Assembly (NCBI GenBank): GCA_027482985.1
Contig: JAIXVO010000695.1
Coordinates: forward strand, 1-7,080
Origin: Cyanobacteriota bacterium
Lineage (GTDB): Bacteria; Cyanobacteriota; Cyanobacteriia; Leptolyngbyales; Leptolyngbyaceae
Direction of reading: 5' to 3'
DNA length: 7,080 nucleotides
The notes under the pieces are model-generated. The model was not told the DNA's origin. It saw nothing but the letters and a program-made list of their open reading frames with translations, and made no database searches. Of the stretch, positions 5,092 through 7,080 are shown piece after piece. A program made the translations under genes and the position numbers. Every line of letters begins with the position of its first letter. The stretch's first letter is position 1.

Positions 5092-5463
5092 TCAAGCCGC
5101 TTCCAGGGGAGCCAGCGTTAAGCCTTCCCGATCTAATTGCATGTGATACAGTTCGGCTTGCTCTTGCGGTCCCACCCACACGATCGCCTGACCATCAAAA
5201 TGCACCTGATTCGTTAATTCCCAGGCGCGATCAGGAGTCATCCCCGGAATGTATTTCACCAGGCAACTCGCCACATGCTCAAACGTATTGAAGTCGTCGT
5301 TCAGCACGATCACTTTGTAGTTGGGATAGTGTTGCCGAATGGTTTGGCTGGAACGAGTGGGAGTCGTCGTGGGGGCGATCGCGGTGACGCGGTTCAACAA
5401 TTGATCGAGAGTAGTCATAGCCACTTTTAAAGGCATCTTGGCACCAGCACATTCATTAAGCAT
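5092..5463 (-). CDS. clpS: ClpS adaptor (ClpS2-type) for the Clp protease
   Basis: ClpS binds proteins with destabilising N-terminal residues and hands them to the ClpA/ClpC unfoldase for degradation in the cytoplasm. The product is 123 residues from the first ATG. The ClpS core starts near Y46-P-N-Y-K. The N-degron pocket is recognisable as N55-D56-D57 and H88 (Q-V-H-F-D-G), with V-A-S-C-L-V-K-Y-I between them. The divergent C-terminal half (V-G-P-Q-E-Q-A-E-L-Y-H-M-Q-L) fits the second cyanobacterial ClpS type better than ClpS1, as I recall it. The pocket residue matching E. coli Met40 is Phe61 here. Residues 1-45 are a poorly conserved Thr/Arg-rich extension. ATGs at 5463, 5436 and 5418 are all possible starts without a clear ribosome site, so the N-terminus is uncertain. 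The gene sits alone between the MITE and repeat-bearing intergenic DNA, downstream of lnt. Confidence 0.9.
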   Translation of the reverse strand: MLNECAGAKMPLKVAMTTLDQLLNRVTAIAPTTTPTRSSQTIRQHYPNYKVIVLNDDFNTFEHVASCLVKYIPGMTPDRAWELTNQVHFDGQAIVWVGPQEQAELYHMQLDREGLTLAPLEAA

Positions 5464-5486
5464 CCTAGCGTGACTGTTCCTCTGAG

Positions 5487-5492
5487 ACTATA
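5487..5492 (-). promoter_or_regulatory. clpS: Candidate -10 box of the clpS promoter
   Basis: The minus strand reads TATAGT, a 5 of 6 match to TATAAT, ending 23 nt before the ATG at 5463. A TTGAGC lies 14 nt upstream, too close for a standard -35 box, so the promoter would be of the weak -35 kind. If it is used, the first ATG would have a leader of only about 16-18 nt. Confidence 0.3.
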
Positions 5493-5533
5493 GCCAGGGG
5501 CAGAACGCTCAAGGCTGATGCAGCAAGGCAGGC

Positions 5534-5600
5534 GGCAGAGGGCAGCGGGCAGCGGGTAAAACCTTGACGATTCAGGGCTTTGAGCCGACAACAATGGTAC
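5534..5600 (-). repeat. Dispersed intergenic repeat, copy 2 (inverted)
   Basis: Read on the minus strand, this segment gives a diverged 25-bp left part (5600-5576), the perfect 18-bp core CTGAATCGTCAAGGTTTT (5575-5558), and then three heptamers of the CGCTGCC/CTCTGCC type (5554-5534). The order is the same as in copy 1 at 4332-4392. It contains only one heptamer array, whereas copy 1 has a second, opposed array beyond it. An ACAATG/CATTGT pair (5590-5595, 5603-5608) overlaps its end. Confidence 0.7.
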
Positions 5601-5669
5601 GGTCATTGTAGCCGCCAGCCACGATTGGGTTGTTGATTCTCAGTCAGGGATGCAGCAGCAGTTCAGGCA

Positions 5670-7080
5670 TCACAATTGCTGCCGCCAGCGATTGAGCAAA
5701 ATCAGACCCGCGATCGCCAAGAGTGCAGGGGTTGTCCAATCCCCCCAGCGCACATACAAGGTCTGAGTCTGGCGGCGAAAAATGGCCTCGGCATGGAGTT
5801 GATATTGGCGCGGTTGCGATCGCCAAATCACTTGCCCGTGGGGATCAATCACACCGGAATAGCCTGTGTTCGTGGCACGTGCCGCCCAGCGATCGGTTTC
5901 AATTGCCCGCATCAAATCATGCGCTTCGTGTTGCGCCATCAAGACTTCACTGTAGGGATCTAAATTGGATGCCGTTAGCATGAACTGTCCCCCCGCTGCG
6001 GCCTGTGCGCGAAATAATTCCGGGAACACCGATTCGTAACAAATACTGGCGATCGCGCGGCCAAAGGGGGTATCAAACCGCTGATCGGTACGCCCCGGAA
6101 TCATGCTGGACTTGATCGGCGATAACCGCCCAATCAACCCGCCAATTGTCTCCTGAAAGGGAATATATTCCCCTAGAGGCACCAATTTAATTTTGTTGTA
6201 GCGTCCCACCACTTCCCCGTTTCCAGACAAGGCCAGCAAACTCTGAGTAATGTTGCCATTCTCTTTAACAAAACTCCCCAACCAGGCCGGGACTCCCTGC
6301 GCTACAACCGCTTGATAAAACTGATTTTGGCTGGGTTCCCAGAGAAATGGGAAGGCCCCTTCTGGCGTTAAAACGGCATCCACTCCCTGACTCGCCAGTG
6401 ATTCATAGCCGCCCACATAGCCCCGAATCGCCCGCTGAATGCCACTGGCGGATAATTTCTCGCGGGTGGGAATATTCCCCTGAACGATGCCCACGGTCAG
6501 GCGTTGCGTCGGTTCATCGGCCAGCGGTTGGCGATACAACTGCCACCCGATCGCATGGGTTGTGATCAGTAAACCTGCCGCGATCGCCACCAGTGACCAA
6601 CGCCAGCGATGGGTGGGACGCGATTGCTGCCACAGCCATGCTTCTGCCAGCAGCCCGTTAAAGGCGACGATGATGGCCGTCACCAACAGCGGTCCCGAAA
6701 TTCGACCCAGGTGCAAAATCACTAAATTGCCGGGACTCTGGGTAAACGAGAGCGATGTCCAACTGAGGGGGGTCAAATTCAAGATCAGTTCCAGCCCACA
6801 CCAAAGCGCAGTCCCGACGAGCACACGTTCCAGGCGGGGGAAGATGCCCTGTCCAGCTTCACCCAGGCGAGGTGGCAATCCCGCCATCACCCCAATCCAC
6901 GCGGCATTGGCGGCAGTCCCCCAGAGGGTAATAAAAAGCCAGCAAAACACCGCGATCGCGATACTGGCCAACCACGGAACGCCCATCCAGGTCAGGGGAT
7001 GCAAACCCAGAATCCAGGATAGAGTCAGCCCGTGATAGCCCATGCCCCAAACCAGGGCATATAGAAGCGATCGACGTAAC
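5670..7080 (-). CDS. lnt: Apolipoprotein N-acyltransferase (5' truncated)
   Basis: Lnt is the integral membrane enzyme that adds the third acyl chain, taken from a phospholipid, to the N-terminal cysteine of lipoproteins. The frame runs off the right edge. In-frame codons upstream of the ATG at 7043 encode LLYALVWG, continuous with the typical W-G-M-G-Y-H-G-L motif, so the true start is outside. Counting from that ATG, 457 residues are visible. Hydrophobic helices fill about 1-170, the nitrilase domain spans about 180-425, and a last hydrophobic segment lies at 437-450 before an R-W-R-Q-Q-L end. The nitrilase-type triad is present: E228 (T-P-E-G), K284 (Y-N-K-I-K-L-V-P-L-G-E) and C335 (I-C-Y-E-S). 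After the cysteine, the proteobacterial N-D-A-W-F-G stretch is replaced by S-N-L-D-P-Y-S-E, followed by R-A-I-E-T-D-R-W-A-A-R-A-T-N-T-G, which I recall as usual in cyanobacteria. Several HIP1 sites lie within it. Confidence 0.95.
   Translation of the reverse strand, partial: LRRSLLYALVWGMGYHGLTLSWILGLHPLTWMGVPWLASIAIAVFCWLFITLWGTAANAAWIGVMAGLPPRLGEAGQGIFPRLERVLVGTALWCGLELILNLTPLSWTSLSFTQSPGNLVILHLGRISGPLLVTAIIVAFNGLLAEAWLWQQSRPTHRWRWSLVAIAAGLLITTHAIGWQLYRQPLADEPTQRLTVGIVQGNIPTREKLSASGIQRAIRGYVGGYESLASQGVDAVLTPEGAFPFLWEPSQNQFYQAVVAQGVPAWLGSFVKENGNITQSLLALSGNGEVVGRYNKIKLVPLGEYIPFQETIGGLIGRLSPIKSSMIPGRTDQRFDTPFGRAIASICYESVFPELFRAQAAAGGQFMLTASNLDPYSEVLMAQHEAHDLMRAIETDRWAARATNTGYSGVIDPHGQVIWRSQPRQYQLHAEAIFRRQTQTLYVRWGDWTTPALLAIAGLILLNRWRQQL

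Larger units (their letters stand above)
5464..5669. other. lnt-clpS intergenic region (206 bp)
   Basis: This stretch separates the lnt stop from the first clpS ATG, both genes reading leftwards. It holds the second copy of the dispersed repeat and a candidate clpS -10 box. No hairpin with a T-run follows lnt, so read-through from lnt into clpS cannot be excluded. Confidence 0.65.

Noticed and set aside
4994..5179. 61-residue minus-strand frame across the MITE and the end of clpS
   Set aside because: It joins repeat DNA with out-of-frame clpS sequence and has no sign of a transposase or other domain.
6487..7035. 182-residue plus-strand frame opposite lnt
   Set aside because: It lies entirely antisense to a well-supported lnt and its low-complexity Pro/Ser/Arg-rich product matches no family.

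Overview
The window looks like a piece of a cyanobacterial chromosome. It carries 12 copies of the octamer GCGATCGC (HIP1), which is typical of cyanobacteria. It also holds a DUF3370-type exported protein, a ClpS2-type adaptor, an Lnt with cyanobacterial-style C-terminal sequence, and heptanucleotide and palindromic intergenic repeats of kinds common in these genomes. I cannot name the species.

Layout. (1) 1-359, plus strand: the last 118 residues of MurD (peptidoglycan precursor synthesis), cut by the window edge. (2) 376-3027, minus strand: a three-gene run read right to left. It contains an exported 490-residue DUF3370-like protein, a PlsC-type acyltransferase starting 6 nt after the DUF3370 stop, and a small two-helix membrane protein of unknown function that most likely starts at a GTG behind a perfect Shine-Dalgarno. 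(3) 3028-3385: a 358-bp divergent intergenic region with small palindromes and candidate promoter elements. (4) 3386-4231, plus strand: an exported MORN-repeat protein with a regular cysteine lattice. (5) 4232-4539: intergenic DNA with a (GGCAGAG)n array and a dispersed repeat. (6) 4540-4854, plus strand: a small three-helix membrane protein of unknown function. (7) 4855-5091: a complete 150-bp non-autonomous element (perfect 13-bp terminal inverted repeats, 10-bp target duplication) inserted between two convergent genes. (8) 5092-5463, minus strand: ClpS adaptor. (9) 5464-5669: clpS upstream region holding a second, inverted copy of the dispersed repeat. (10) 5670-7080, minus strand: Lnt, with its start beyond the window.

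Most recognisable genes concern the cell envelope: MurD, PlsC, Lnt, and two divergently transcribed exported proteins. ClpS belongs to N-degron proteolysis and is not obviously linked. The most unusual things are the MORN protein, in which every second repeat swaps both aromatic core positions for cysteines at an exact 15/31-residue spacing, and the intact MITE-like element. I found no rRNA, tRNA, CRISPR array, transposase or defence system.
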